A DNA stretch of 64,000 nt from Amoebidium appalachense (lineage: Eukaryota; Ichthyosporea), in contig CAVNZM010000010.1 of the NCBI GenBank assembly GCA_963693365.1, forward strand, positions 930,001 to 994,000. Direction: 5' to 3'. The position numbers and the translations under genes are program-made. The notes beneath the pieces were generated by a model, which saw nothing but the letters and a program-made list of their open reading frames with translations, was not told the DNA's origin and did not search any database. Of this stretch, positions 1-16,828 are shown one piece after another (position 1 is the stretch's first letter; every line of letters begins with the position of its first letter).

Positions 1-11
1 TGCCTTCCCCG

Positions 12-45
<34 letters not shown>

Positions 46-203
46 ACCACCACCACCACCACCACCACCACCACCCACCTACCCACCCACCCAAACACAT
101 CCACCCACCTAAAACACATCACCCATTCATCCACCCATCCAAACGCACACACCCATCCACACACAAACACCCCTAACCCCCCTCCACCCTCTCAATGCCC
201 CTC

Positions 204-236
<33 letters not shown>

Positions 237-252
237 CCCACACATACACACA

Positions 253-4262
<4,010 letters not shown>

Positions 4263-4411
4263 TCTCTCTAATAAGCCACTGTTCCCACCTACTTTCTGGC
4301 TTTGACTCCGACGATTTTTTGTGAAAATTGTGCTGGGCTGTTCTCCTTTTCCCTCTTTTCACTTCCTGGGTCTCTGAGTCATGCATGCACTCTCGAATTA
4401 GTCTGTGTGTG

Positions 4412-4419
4412 TGACGTCA
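4412..4419. promoter_or_regulatory. CRE-like site upstream of SerRS
   Basis: Perfect palindrome TGACGTCA, 150 bp upstream of the SerRS start codon. Same motif as upstream of RPAP2. Confidence 0.4.
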
Positions 4420-6508
4420 ATATATCTAAAATTTTGCCAATACAATGCAACATAGTACAATGTCGGAGTAAACATGAAGAGACTACTTTTGCAGGCTGCT
4501 CCAAACTGTTTTGTGGAACTTTCTCCTTGGCGCCAAATACCTTCCAAATTTAGTAGTTTCGAACAAGGTAACCAATCGAATAGCAGACATGTGGGTCCGA
4601 TTAACCATATATGGTGACTTGTACCCTCATGGCCTTTCTCGCTTTCACTCACGATCACGTCAACACCGTAGCAGTCCGAAGTTTTTTTTGAGAGGGTTTT
4701 TTTTGCCCCTGCAACGTGCATGTGCATAGCTATAGTATATATAAATATAGATATATATATATATCTTAAGACTATAATACACTCCTGTTGTATTAAATTT
4801 ATGCGCAGGGGCGTTGCTTGAACACAAGACGGAGGCGGAAATCTAAACATCAGGCAAACAGCTAGGACATTGTTGAGGAAGCCCAATTCCATGCATGCTT
4901 ATGAGATGGGAGGGAGGGGGGGGGGGGGGGGAGGGGGGGAGGGGGGAAGGGGGGGGGGGGGGGGGGGGGGGGGGAGAGGGGAGGGGGAGGCACGACTGAG
5001 ACATATGCATGTGCGTGGTAATGTGGTGTTTCCGGATGTTTCAACTGTTTGCTTCTAATAGCGCTCTTCCTGTAATCTGCCTTTCTACCTTTATTGGCGA
5101 CCGTGGGGCTGCAACCTTTCCCCTGCAATGGTCTGTGATGGGCAAACAAAGCTGCAGAGACTAACCTCTATTAAACACCACGGACGTTTTGAAAGCTTGC
5201 ACTGTGGGATGCCAAAAAACATCGTGCCTCCTGCAAAATACTCGCTCTATCTTACGTCGGTGTCGTGTCCTCTGTAGGACATGCAAGCCACTGCTAGGAA
5301 CCAATGGCACATTAATATCTTGCGCTACCTTACGAAGGCTTGTATATGCAACACAGGATTTATTTACACGCAATCTTTAAGAACAGCATAATGGGACCTT
5401 CGGACATGCATAGGCTTGCTTATGCTTGTTTGTGTAGACCTAAATAAAGATGCGTGTGTGCGTCATCTTTGTGCCCAATTGCCGATGAGTGTAGTAAAAA
5501 AATGAGGATTATCTGCGCACCTGCTCAAGCTTTTTGTGTATTGGTGCTTACTCTCTTTTTCCGGAAGTACTTGCGCGGACTCATACCTGGCTGGTATTAA
5601 TGTCTCAGTACCAGTATACTCCCTCCTGTTAGCTGAGGATATAATCGGGTCAACGTTGCAGGGACTGAATATATAAGCAAAAGGTGGGTAAGATGCACGG
5701 TTCAACTGTAGATACCCATGTGCACAGACAATTGCGCACACATTTAGCCCAAGAATACGCGTGCACGTGCGTGCAGGTAGCCTGTGCGACGGCGTGGGAC
5801 GCACACACACACGGGGCATACTGCACATGCACTTGCGGAGACAAAAAACAACAGAGTGTGAGTTGCAATAACCGGTTTGCACTTTGCACACATATCGTGC
5901 ATTATTCCTCTACCTTGCCAACCTCCCTCCCCACAACCCCTCCTGAGGGCTTCCTCCCTCCCCCCCCCCCCCCTCCCCTCCCGGCCCCCTACCTTCTTCC
6001 TCCCACCCCCACCCCCAGCCTCCCCCCCAGGGGACCGGGCCCTCTCTCCTCCCCCTCCGCACGGCCCCGCCAACGGTGAGACCTAAATAGGCAAGGATTT
6101 CACTTTGCTTATTGGTCAAAGTTGCACCTTGATAGGTGGTTCAGGTGGTGCAATTATAACCAATCAAAGCGCTGGTATGCCGCGTGGAATGCTATTCATC
6201 TGGTATCACCGTATCGGATTCCCACAGCACAGCCCTCGAGAAGTCCGCATCTGTAAGAGTCTTCTGTATGAAAATAGAAGCATTTGATGCTCTAATCCAC
6301 AAAATTTTAGCTAATTTGTAGTAAACGTGCATGGATATGTAGGGGGAGCTTCAAGACGAGGCTCCTCCAAGGCCAATGCGCACCAGTAAAACCGGCAACC
6401 AGTGCTCCAAAACTATCTAAGCAGTAGCCATTTCTATACATCAAGATAAGAGTTTGATTCGTTGAAATGAATAATACGTATCATGATTGGCTTATAGTCA
6501 TATCTTAT

Positions 6509-6543
6509 TCTGACGTGGCTCATCTCTGTGTCGTCACGTCAGA
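6509..6543. promoter_or_regulatory. Inverted bZIP-like half-site pair upstream of MIOX
   Basis: TCTGACGTG (6509-6517) and its exact inverse CACGTCAGA (6535-6543) with a 17-nt spacer, about 230 bp before the MIOX ATG. Resembles a pair of CRE/G-box-type half-sites. Confidence 0.45.
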
Positions 6544-6771
6544 CATCTTCCTTCTGTTCGGTTTTCAGTTTCGAAATCAGTTCACCCTCGTTTTCCCCTT
6601 CAGTCCCCCTGTGAGTTTTGCTTCCAATTCGTGTATGTGCCAACACCTAAACCGGCCTACACAGCTGCTTCTCTTTGCACACACACGCGTCTTCAGTTTC
6701 TTCCACATTTTTTTGTTTACGCACTGATCCCTCATAACCTATACAACTACAGTAAAACAACACAAACGATC

Positions 6772-8283
6772 ATGGGTGGCGCAGACATGATGCAGGCTGT
6801 TCAGCACCCACACGATGACCTCCTCATGCCTGGAGAGGCATACATCGGGCAGACCGACAAACCGAAGGAGAAATTCCGCGAGTATACAGAAGATGCACAG
6901 GCTGGTAAAGTTAAAGAAACATACAGACTCATCAACACACTTCAGACGGTGGAATCCGTTAAAGAAAACAGGGAGAAATGGGGGAGAATGGATAAGGAGC
7001 TCACCATCAACGAGGTGCTTGGGCTGCTGACGAAGATGATTGATGAGAGTGACCCAGACGTAAGTCAAATCGTTTTTATGCACAACAACCGTAAAAATAA
7101 AGCAGAAGATTCCAAGGGGTGTTGTGTTTGCTACCTTCTGCTGAGCTTTTTTTGGTGTCACCATGCCTTTCACTTCTTGCACCTTTGAAAGGGAGAGTAA
7201 TGATTATGTAAGAAATGGGTTGCTGAAAGTTCAAAACTGGTAAGATGTTGGCTGTCTATTTTTATTGAGCTCTACTCTCCTTGCTTGGTTTGAAATTTGG
7301 GGAAAGGTTGTTGGCAAGGTTTTTCACTGTGTGCACTTTTGTAAAGGCTTGGTCGTGCTTGCAAAGATTTCGTCTCCTTCTGCACACCGCTTCGGGTTAT
7401 TTGGTCCTTTATCTTAAGCACAGTTCGCAAGGCTTTGAATCTGGGTAGAGTGTCACTGTAACATGTGAAGATCGGTGAATTTGCAATAGGTGACAACAAT
7501 TGTTCCTTGCACGTCTCAATGTTGCACGCCATGAAGTTTTTCATGTTTTGTATTCAGCGGATATGTTCACTTGAGAAAGCTGCGGAGCAGGCAGGCAACT
7601 GATGGCTGCATACTGCTTTTCTGCTTCTTCTTCTTTTTGGGGGGGGGGCGTGTTTTAACAAAGATGTGTGGCTAGTAGAACATAAGATCCCGCCCTTTGC
7701 ATAGTTAAATAAAGCCCCCTAAGATTACTTGGATGCACTTGCAGACATACTTTTTTTGCATACTCACACAGCCCTCCCCCCCCCCCCCCCCCCCCCCCCT
7801 TCCATTGCCGTCTTACTCTCTCTTTTTTTTTTTCCATTCTCCCCTTGCCCCTCCCTCTCTTGCCTTCCCCTGCCCGCAGCTACCTCTCCCTCCCTCTTGA
7901 TGATCTCTTTCTCTCTCTCTCTTCCCCCCCACCCCCCCCCCCCCCCCTTCCCTTGGGGGCTCCCCCTCGTTCACTGAACTTCCCCGGTTTTGACGTGCTC
8001 GTTATCGCCCAACTTACACACTCCGATAACTCATCCCGGTTACACACCTTATCACAAACACACACAAACGCACACAAGCTCACGCAACACACACACACTC
8101 AAGCACACACAGACGTACACATACACACAAACACTCACACCCGCACACCCACACACCCACACACACACATGCACACACGGGCGCACACGTACATATACAT
8201 GTGCACGCACACACACAGACGCACATGCACGCACACAGGCACGCACACACGCACAAACACACACATTCACGCATGCACACGCA

Positions 8284-8340
<57 letters not shown>

Positions 8341-8576
8341 ACACACACACGTGCAGACCGTAGAGGCTCAGCAAGTTCACGGCTACCAGACTGCCGAGCG
8401 CTGCCGTGAGCTCTTCCCTGACCTCGGTATTGTATCCTTGAAATATGTGCAAACAGACAGTAAAGAGGATTGGGATGGTGTTTCTGATAATTCTGCAGGT
8501 GGGGAAGGGGAGAAGGGGGTGGGTGGGTGGGTGGCTGGGTGTATGTGTGTGTGTTTTTTTTTTTGTTTTTCTTTTT

Positions 8577-8607
<31 letters not shown>

Positions 8608-8632
8608 GGGGGAATGGTGGTGTGTGTTTTTT

Positions 8633-8666
<34 letters not shown>

Positions 8667-9978
8667 CAGAAATGCATTAGTTCCATAGGTGACGGGAAGC
8701 AAGACATGCAGGGAGGGGGAAGAGGGAGAGGGGGGGGGGGGGGGGGGGGGTAAAAATATATAAAATACAAAGAAATCGGGACCACAAGAATAGAGTGGTA
8801 GTGAGGGTATGTTTGGGTAAGGAGACGGGCAGCCTTTTAGAGCATAGGGGCTGCAATTTCGAACTTATAAGTACCAGCAAATCATCCTCTTAGGTTATAA
8901 GGAACTCTGTGCTATGGAAAACTTGATGCAGTTGTTATCGAAGAACTCGCCCTGCGCCATTAAGTTCGAATGATTATTAGGAGCACGTTGAATGTTTAAC
9001 ACTAAAAATTAATTTTAACTCTCATTACAGAGTGGATGCATCTAGTCGGGCTGATCCACGACTGCGGCAAGGTGATGGCTCTGTGGGGCCAACCGCAGTG
9101 GGCCACCGTGGGGGACACTTTTCCGGTGGGATGTGAGGTAGCCCGTGAGCACGTGTTCTCGGAATTTTGGTGCGGGAATCCCGACAGCGAGGACGTGAGG
9201 TACCAGACAAAGTACGGGATGTACCAGGAGGGGTGTGGGCTGGACCGGCTGCTCATGTCGTGGGGCCACGATGGTGGGTGCAAACAGTACTTTGTAGCAC
9301 TTTGGTGGTGGTGTTTTGCTTGGGAGTCTTTTTCAAAGGAGAGAGAGTGTGTATGTGGATGGGTTGAAGGGGGGGTAGGGGGTGAGGGGTTCGAGGGAAC
9401 ATTATTTTTTAATTATTTTTTTTTATTATTATTTTATTTTATTTTATTTATTTATTTATTTATTTATTTTTGGGGGGGGGGGGGATTATGTTTGAGAAGC
9501 AAGGGCAGAATGCAGGGTCGAGTGGGGTGGGAATGGTGCAAAGGAGGGTTTCGAAACCGTGCTTTTCTGTTCGTGTATTAGTTTGTTAGGTTGTGTGCAT
9601 TTTGTGAGGAAGAACTTTTCCGTTGGGGCCGAGGGAGGGGGAAAGGGGGAAGGTGGAGGGGGGGGAGGGGGAGGGGGGGGGGGGGGGGAAGAGGGGGGGG
9701 GGGGGGGGGGGGGGGGGGCCATCGGTTGATTCAGGTGGATTGATCGTCATTTCACACATAATCATGCTGGCCCAGCTTCCCCCCCCCCCTCCCCCTCCCC
9801 CACCTTCCTTCCCCCGGTCCCCACCTTCACCCAGAGAAAGAGAACAACAGAAATTCCCCTCCTCACCCAACACACACACACTCACTCACTCACTCACGAT
9901 CAACCCCCCCTCCCCCCCCCCCCCCTTTCTCCCCTTCTTCAGACACACAGGCCACCCTCCCCCCCCCTTCCCTGCGGC

Positions 9979-10064
<86 letters not shown>

Positions 10065-10352
10065 CCCCCCTCACTCCCCACCCCCCGCCCCCGCCCACGC
10101 CCCCCACTCGTGCCTGATCGTCTACCCCTCCTCGTCCCTCACTCTTACACATTCCCGCACATGCCCCCCTCCCCCCCCCCCTCCCTCCTCAAGACACACA
10201 TGCACATACACGTACACAGTGTAAGTGGACGCACTACGCACGCGTGCACACATAAACGCGCGCGCGCACACACACACACGCGCGCGCGCGCGCGCACAAG
10301 CGCACGTACCCCATAGGCACGCACACCATAGGCACACACACACACACACACA

Positions 10353-10435
<83 letters not shown>

Positions 10436-10711
10436 ACAGAATACCTCTATATGGTTCTCAAAGCCAACGGCTGCACCATACCAGAGGAGGGACTGCACAT
10501 CATCCGCTACCACTCCTTCTACGCCCACCACCAGCACAATGCATATGCTCACTTTTGCACAGATAAGGATTTGGAGCTACGTGATTGGCTGAGAAAGTTC
10601 CAGAAATGCGATCTGTACTCGAAATCGGCGAAAATGCCTAACGTCGAGGAGGTGAAGGGCTACTATGACGGGCTGATTGAGAAGTACTGCCCTGGAAAGC
10701 TGAGGTGGTGA
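6772..10711 (+). CDS. MIOX: Myo-inositol oxygenase
   Basis: Oxidises myo-inositol with O2 to D-glucuronate at a mixed-valence di-iron centre; cytosolic first step of inositol catabolism and a route to glucuronate. Four exons, 6772-7059, 8357-8426, 9031-9273 and 10440-10711, join in phase to 290 residues (human enzyme about 285). All six expected iron ligands are visible: His104 (VHGYQTAE), His129-Asp130 (GLIHDCGKV), His199 (SWGHDEY), His225 (RYHSFY) and Asp258 (KCDLYSK). The C-terminus ends GLIEKYCPGKLRW, as in the family. The start MGGADMM has a good context (ATGG). An in-frame ATG at 6631 would add 47 residues with a hydrophobic stretch, so a longer targeted form is possible. Introns of 1297, 604 and 1166 nt end in (CA)-rich or AT-rich acceptors. 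An inverted TGACGTG/CACGTCA pair lies about 230 bp upstream. Confidence 0.97.
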
Positions 10712-10734
10712 TTGATTGGATGGGAGGTTCAGAT

Positions 10735-11030
10735 AGATAGCCTTTTATGGTTATGAATGGAGGTGAGTGATTGGTGGAGTTGGAAGATGAGGTGGAAATT
10801 ACGCCCAATGACAAGGTGTTTTGTCGTTAATGGGTGTGAGTGGAGGGATGTGAATGGTGGAGGGGTGACAGATAGATGCAGATATAGCCTTTCATGGTTA
10901 TGGATGGAGGTGAGTGATTGGTGGAGTTGGAAGATGAGGTGGAAACTACGCCCAATGACAAGGTGTTTTGTCGTTAATGGGTGTGAGTGGAGGGATGTGA
11001 ATGGTGGAGGGGTGAGAGATCGATGGAGGG
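10735..11030. repeat. 147-bp tandem duplication just past MIOX stop
   Basis: Two adjacent units starting near 10735 and 10882 share ATGGTTATG(A/G)ATGGAGG, then a run of nearly identical sequence through GGGATGTGAATGGTGGAGG. Only a few substitutions separate them. It probably lies in the MIOX 3' UTR or flank. Confidence 0.9.
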
Positions 11031-11359
11031 AGACTGACAAAGATGGTGGGTGTGTTATGGAGCAATTTTTTGAATGAAGAAGGCGTGAATGGCTGGTGTT
11101 GTGTTCCTAATGCCACCTGCCAAAATATGGATTGAGCGAAATGATTGGGTGTTTGCTTGTAGACACGAGTGAAAAGAGGAATGGAACAAGTAGTTCGAGT
11201 TTCTTTGAATACCGTTATCATGGCTAACATAACATGTTGATCGTATTTCGTGTAAGCCTTGTTACCCAAAGTTCCCCTACTTTTTCTCAAGCCCAGTTTT
11301 CAATGGTGGTGATGGTGTGGGCGTCGATATGGGTGTGTGTGGTTTGCATGTGTGTGTGT

Positions 11360-11461
<102 letters not shown>

Positions 11462-12300
11462 GGGGGAGGGGGGGGGGGGAGAGGGGGGGGGAGGTTGGAC
11501 GAGGGTTTGTGAATTTTTTTTAGCTGATCGTGCACGTGAGTAATCCTGAATAGTCTGTGGTCGGTGTGGCCCCGTAGAATGCGAACTAGCTGAAAATTGA
11601 AATGGACATCTAATGAGATATGTTCGTACATCTAATGAGATATGTTCTTTGACTGGCTTCTTTTTCCATCCCCCACATCATCCACGGTGTCTTACAGCAT
11701 GTGTATGCTAATTTCTCGATATAACTTGTGGTATATATATGCACCTTGTATGGTGCTACCCAAAAATGGGCGGGATCCCATATATGGAAATAGTACTCTA
11801 TGATGTCTGCGTCTAATGCAAATCACGTCATGTGGCGGTACACGCCCAGAAAGGCAAGACAAATCCAAAATAATCAAATCATAGTCTGGGTGTAACTATA
11901 GGTTGGCTGGTACCCCCCAGGCATACGTTATATTAGTATGTGGAGAAAGCGAATTGGTACGGTTGGGATGAGTGGTTTACCAATTAATTGCAGGTGTGCA
12001 TACCTTTCTGTTTTTTTTTTTTTTACTGAAAACACTATTTACATAATTACCATGCAAAAATATTGGCTCTAGCGCATAATTCGGCTACCTTTTCACTCTC
12101 GATGTAACCCTGTTTTTCATATGAATTTGGCCCGGAAACCGATCACCGAAATTCCTATGGTTTCATCGTCGTTAAGTACGAACTCGGCGTATTTAAGAAA
12201 CCCAGGTGAAATCCCTGGTCAATACGATAATTTCAACCTGAAAAATGGGCATCAGTGCAAAATGCCCCAGTACAATGGTGGCGATGTTCTTTTTTGGGGG

Positions 12301-12374
<74 letters not shown>

Positions 12375-12481
12375 GAGAGAGCGAAAGAGACAGAGAGAGC
12401 GAGAGAGAGAGTGGGGGGGGGGGGGGGGGGGAGGGGGGGGGGAGAGAAAGGGAATGAGAGAGAGGGAGAGGAAGGAGAGGA

Positions 12482-12517
<36 letters not shown>

Positions 12518-13144
12518 TAGGACGGTTGCGATGCAATGTACCTAAAAATATGCAACTTGCTTTCTAAATTAGACTCCGTGGCAAAAATAAGTGCCTACGA
12601 TCTCAATCGATTACTGGCAATGTCGAGCCTCAGGGGAATCTTGGTTTTTAATCCCACAATCATACACCCAAAAACGTTGCCAAGACGACGTCGTCCTGTG
12701 TTGCCCTACTGTTGGGCGACCGTTGTGCTCAATAATGATTGGCCAGTAGTGACGGCCAGTTGCACGTTCGTGCGATGTTCTGGTTATGATTTTGGGTCGC
12801 CTCCCTTAATACAACAGATGCTGAAGACGTAAATGACAGTGTAAACACTGTGATACTGTGCATAGTATCATCGGACATCATAGGCTATGACATAGTATAG
12901 TTAGTATACTCAGTATGGTGGAAACGATGTTCAACATATACTGGCAGGGTCCGGATGTAGCACGTTCTCGGAGAAAAAACATTCAATTGATTGGCGAACA
13001 GTGGCGTGGCTGGTTCCACGTAGCTGTGAATAATATGAAAGTATTAAGTGGTGTTCGGCTGTTCTATCATTTCCCGTCAAACTCGAGATGCCGATATGAA
13101 AAAGCCCCTGTGATTTTCGGAAGAAAATTCTGTACCTTTTTTTT

Positions 13145-13201
13145 GTGTGTTTGTGCGCGCGTGTTGTGTGTGTGTGTGTGTGCGTGTGTGCGTGTGTGCG
13201 T

Positions 13202-13249
<48 letters not shown>

Positions 13250-13361
13250 GTGTGTACATGTGTTAGTGTGTGCATGTGTGTGTGTGTGTGCATGTGTGTG
13301 TGTGTGTGTGCGTGTGTGCGTGTGCGTGTGCGTGCGTGTGTGTGTGTGTGTGCGCGCGCGC

Positions 13362-13438
<77 letters not shown>
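13145..13438. repeat. (TG)n with (CG)n core
   Basis: About 290 bp of alternating purine-pyrimidine sequence, mostly TG with a CG stretch near 13351-13375. Confidence 0.95.
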
Positions 13439-13555
13439 GGTGATTCGCTGGAGTAAACGGTATTGCTGTTTTCGGGTGGTTGTGGTTGCTCCTGGATTAA
13501 CGTATACGCGGCGGGGGGGGGGGGGGGGGGGGGGAGGGGGGGGAGGGGGGTTGGA

Positions 13556-13589
<34 letters not shown>

Positions 13590-13728
13590 GGGGGGCATGC
13601 CTCAGCTTTACGGTTGATGCCACAACTGGATGCAGTGATACAATTCCCTCGTACTCCCCCACGTGAAACCAGTCACGTGATCATGAGCCCATCCCATTGG
13701 CTGTTGCTATGGAGAAACACCAAAGGAC

Positions 13729-13764
13729 TTACTCTTGCATGACACTGTGCATAGCACGCATAGC
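13729..13764 (-). pseudogene. Diverged copy of the DAHP synthase terminal exon (or alternative last exon)
   Basis: The stretch 13610-13848 is clearly related to 19211-19449, which contains the last DAHP synthase exon. The copied exon has exactly the same 36-nt length, an intact acceptor (TTTGTTTGCAG), no stop until the terminal TAA, and encodes AMRAMHSVMQE against the original AVRARRSVMQE. Flanking 3'-UTR sequence, including a paired CACGTG motif, is also shared. It lies about 5.6 kb downstream on the coding strand, so it could be used as an alternative terminal exon; with no other exon nearby, a dead duplicate is the default. Confidence 0.75.
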
Positions 13765-13993
13765 CTGCAAACAAAAACACAACAGGGTGTTTAACGAGAC
13801 GGAGATTATGCACTGATCGTGAGCGAAAACATGTATTCGTCAACCCCACCCCCCCCCCCCCCACCCCCCCCCCCCTCCCCCTAACAAACACCACCACCAC
13901 CTGTCCACCAACCAACATGGACATACACATGTACACCCACACATACATAACACATGTACACACACACACACACACACACACACGTACACACAC

Positions 13994-14045
<52 letters not shown>

Positions 14046-14104
14046 CACACACACCTATGGTGACCCTCCTCACCCGTTCGAACTCACTGTTGTAAAAGAA
14101 TATA

Positions 14105-14638
<534 letters not shown>

Positions 14639-15271
14639 CCCCCCCCCCCCCTCCCCAAAGAATTAAAAAAAAAAACACACTAACAACAAAGAAAAGTAGA
14701 TTGATGTTGTACATGTTGGTGATGGTGGTGAAGGGCAATATGGATCAGTGTGTGTCGCGGTTTGTGTACGTATATGTGTGTGTGTGCCGCTATGGTTGTG
14801 TCTCTGGGTAAGGAAGAGAAAGGTGGGAGGAAGCGGTGGGGGAGGGAGGGGGGGAGGGGGAGGGGGGAGGGGGGGGGGGGGGGGAAGGGGGGGGATGGTT
14901 TATTAAAGCAAAACGACGAGAGAACACGACCAAATAAACAGAATCATTGCACATATTATAAAGTTCAAGGCTCATAGTATCACACCTACCGTACTTAATA
15001 TTACAACAGTAAGCTACTTTAGAAGGCTGAGTCTCAGAGGCCATGGCCCATCACGTCAGACTCTTCACACACTTACATATGTATCGTCAGCTCCAGTTCG
15101 TACAATAAATTCTGGACGTTGGTGTGGCGAAAGTAAGATGCTGGGGTGTGAGTAGTACGAAATCACGTGTGTGTGTATTTTTTTCCTTTTTTTTTTTTTT
15201 TTTTTTTTTTTTGATTATTTTCTTCTTGCTCCTTTGATTGTTTGGGTCCTGCAGGAGGGGTTGGGAGAAGA

Positions 15272-15308
<37 letters not shown>

Positions 15309-16296
15309 AGGGGGGGGGCAAAAGCCCTCCCTCCCTCCCCAGGTGTGTGGTGGTGGTGGGAGTCGTGGTGGTCGTGGTGGTCAGGCAAGGAGGGGGGGGG
15401 GGGGGGGGGGGGGGGGGGAAGACAGGGCCTTGGGGGGAAAGGGCTTGGCTTGGCGACACATTATCGCGGCAACCAATCGCCAACCGTTTTTGGTCGGTTC
15501 AGTCAAGAACCTATCTCGTTTCCTCCACAAGATATGCAGCAAAGTGCAGTATCATGTCTACACCGATCAAAGGGTAAAATGTTATCCCCCCCTGGCTTTG
15601 AATTCTGAATCAAGGTAAAGTTTGGCATGCCCCACAATCGCATGGCTAATCCTCAACAGATGTAATTTAACCCTTTCCGAAATGGTTGGGTTGGGCGACA
15701 GGTATAGGCTGTTCTTGGCAGTGGGAGCCCATTTGCCTTGCATAAAGGTGGTCATTAAGGCACTTTGCAGCTGCATGTCATCAGGTGGGACGTCGTCCCC
15801 AAAATCATGAATCATTGCTGAAATACAAGCTGCCATCAGAAGAAAAGTATCGTAAGTGTACCAGTATATTTTTTCATGCATTGCCATATAACCGAGGTAT
15901 CTGATGTCTGGTTGCAGGATTTGGGGTTGTTAGAAAGCCGTGGAACTGTATATGTCGTTAAAGCATAACAAGTTTCTTTCTTTCAGGTTGAAGCAAGCAT
16001 CGTTTTCCCTGCGGATGTGGTCCCACCGTAGCCCACGTGCACGGTAGTGGCAGTCGGCAGAATACCATATGATATATATAGTGATTTACTTTGTGCAAAT
16101 CCGGGTTCTGTGCATGCTGAAAGCTTGAGACTACTAATACCGTAACGTCTGATTTGGAGTATATACGTTTCATTCGAATTCGTTCCGCTCAATATTCTGT
16201 CGATGGCAATCTTATTCTGCGGATTTGATACTACCAAATGCCAAGACATTAAAAAACACATGAGCGTTACTTCAGAAATCTGTGGTTGCGGCCACA

Positions 16297-16341
<45 letters not shown>

Positions 16342-16828
16342 ACACACCCACCCACCCACCCACCCACCCGGCTGTCCCCCCTTCCGTGACATGCAGGTGG
16401 TCTCAACGGTAGGCACGTCTAATCACATTATCTGTCATATCCAGAGCTAGATTCGATCAACTCAGAGGTTTGAAACCTCTAAGGATCCCCTACAGACCCA
16501 TTCGACTGCTATCTGATACAATTTTTGGGGATGTTGAAAGGTAGCCCCCCAAAGGTTGCTCAAGCTTATGCCATACGGTAAATACGGCAAAATCAGATGG
16601 GAGTATGGGCAAAGAGAATCGTTGAGTATCACTCAACATGGTTACCACCTCTAACGGCAGCGAGGCAATAAAATGTATTCAACTGTTTGAACTTGTATAG
16701 TTAATAATTGGTGGTATGCAAATATGTCACCGTGAAACCAAGAAAGTCATTGAAAAGCAAATACCGAACATCTTCACTCAAGCGTATACCAGCTAGGCTC
16801 CATGCACACTGAATTTCACTCGCATTGA

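Larger units (their letters stand above)
4263..6771. other. Divergent intergenic region between SerRS and MIOX
   Basis: No gene recognised. Holds a (AT)-rich stretch (4735-4765), G-runs (4917-4974), a C-rich block (5958-6060), and CRE-like sites near both gene starts: TGACGTCA at 4412-4419 and the inverted pair at 6509-6543. Open frames here are short and without family features. Confidence 0.7.

Noticed and set aside
6631-6771. N-terminal extension of MIOX from ATG 6631
   Set aside because: Possible in frame, but the family starts at the MGGADMM position and the extension has no clear targeting signal; noted as an alternative only.
15582-15887. 101-codon minus-strand frame of mixed composition
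   Set aside because: Looks more protein-like than its surroundings, but no family, splice partner or neighbour supports it; kept only as a note in the intergenic entry.
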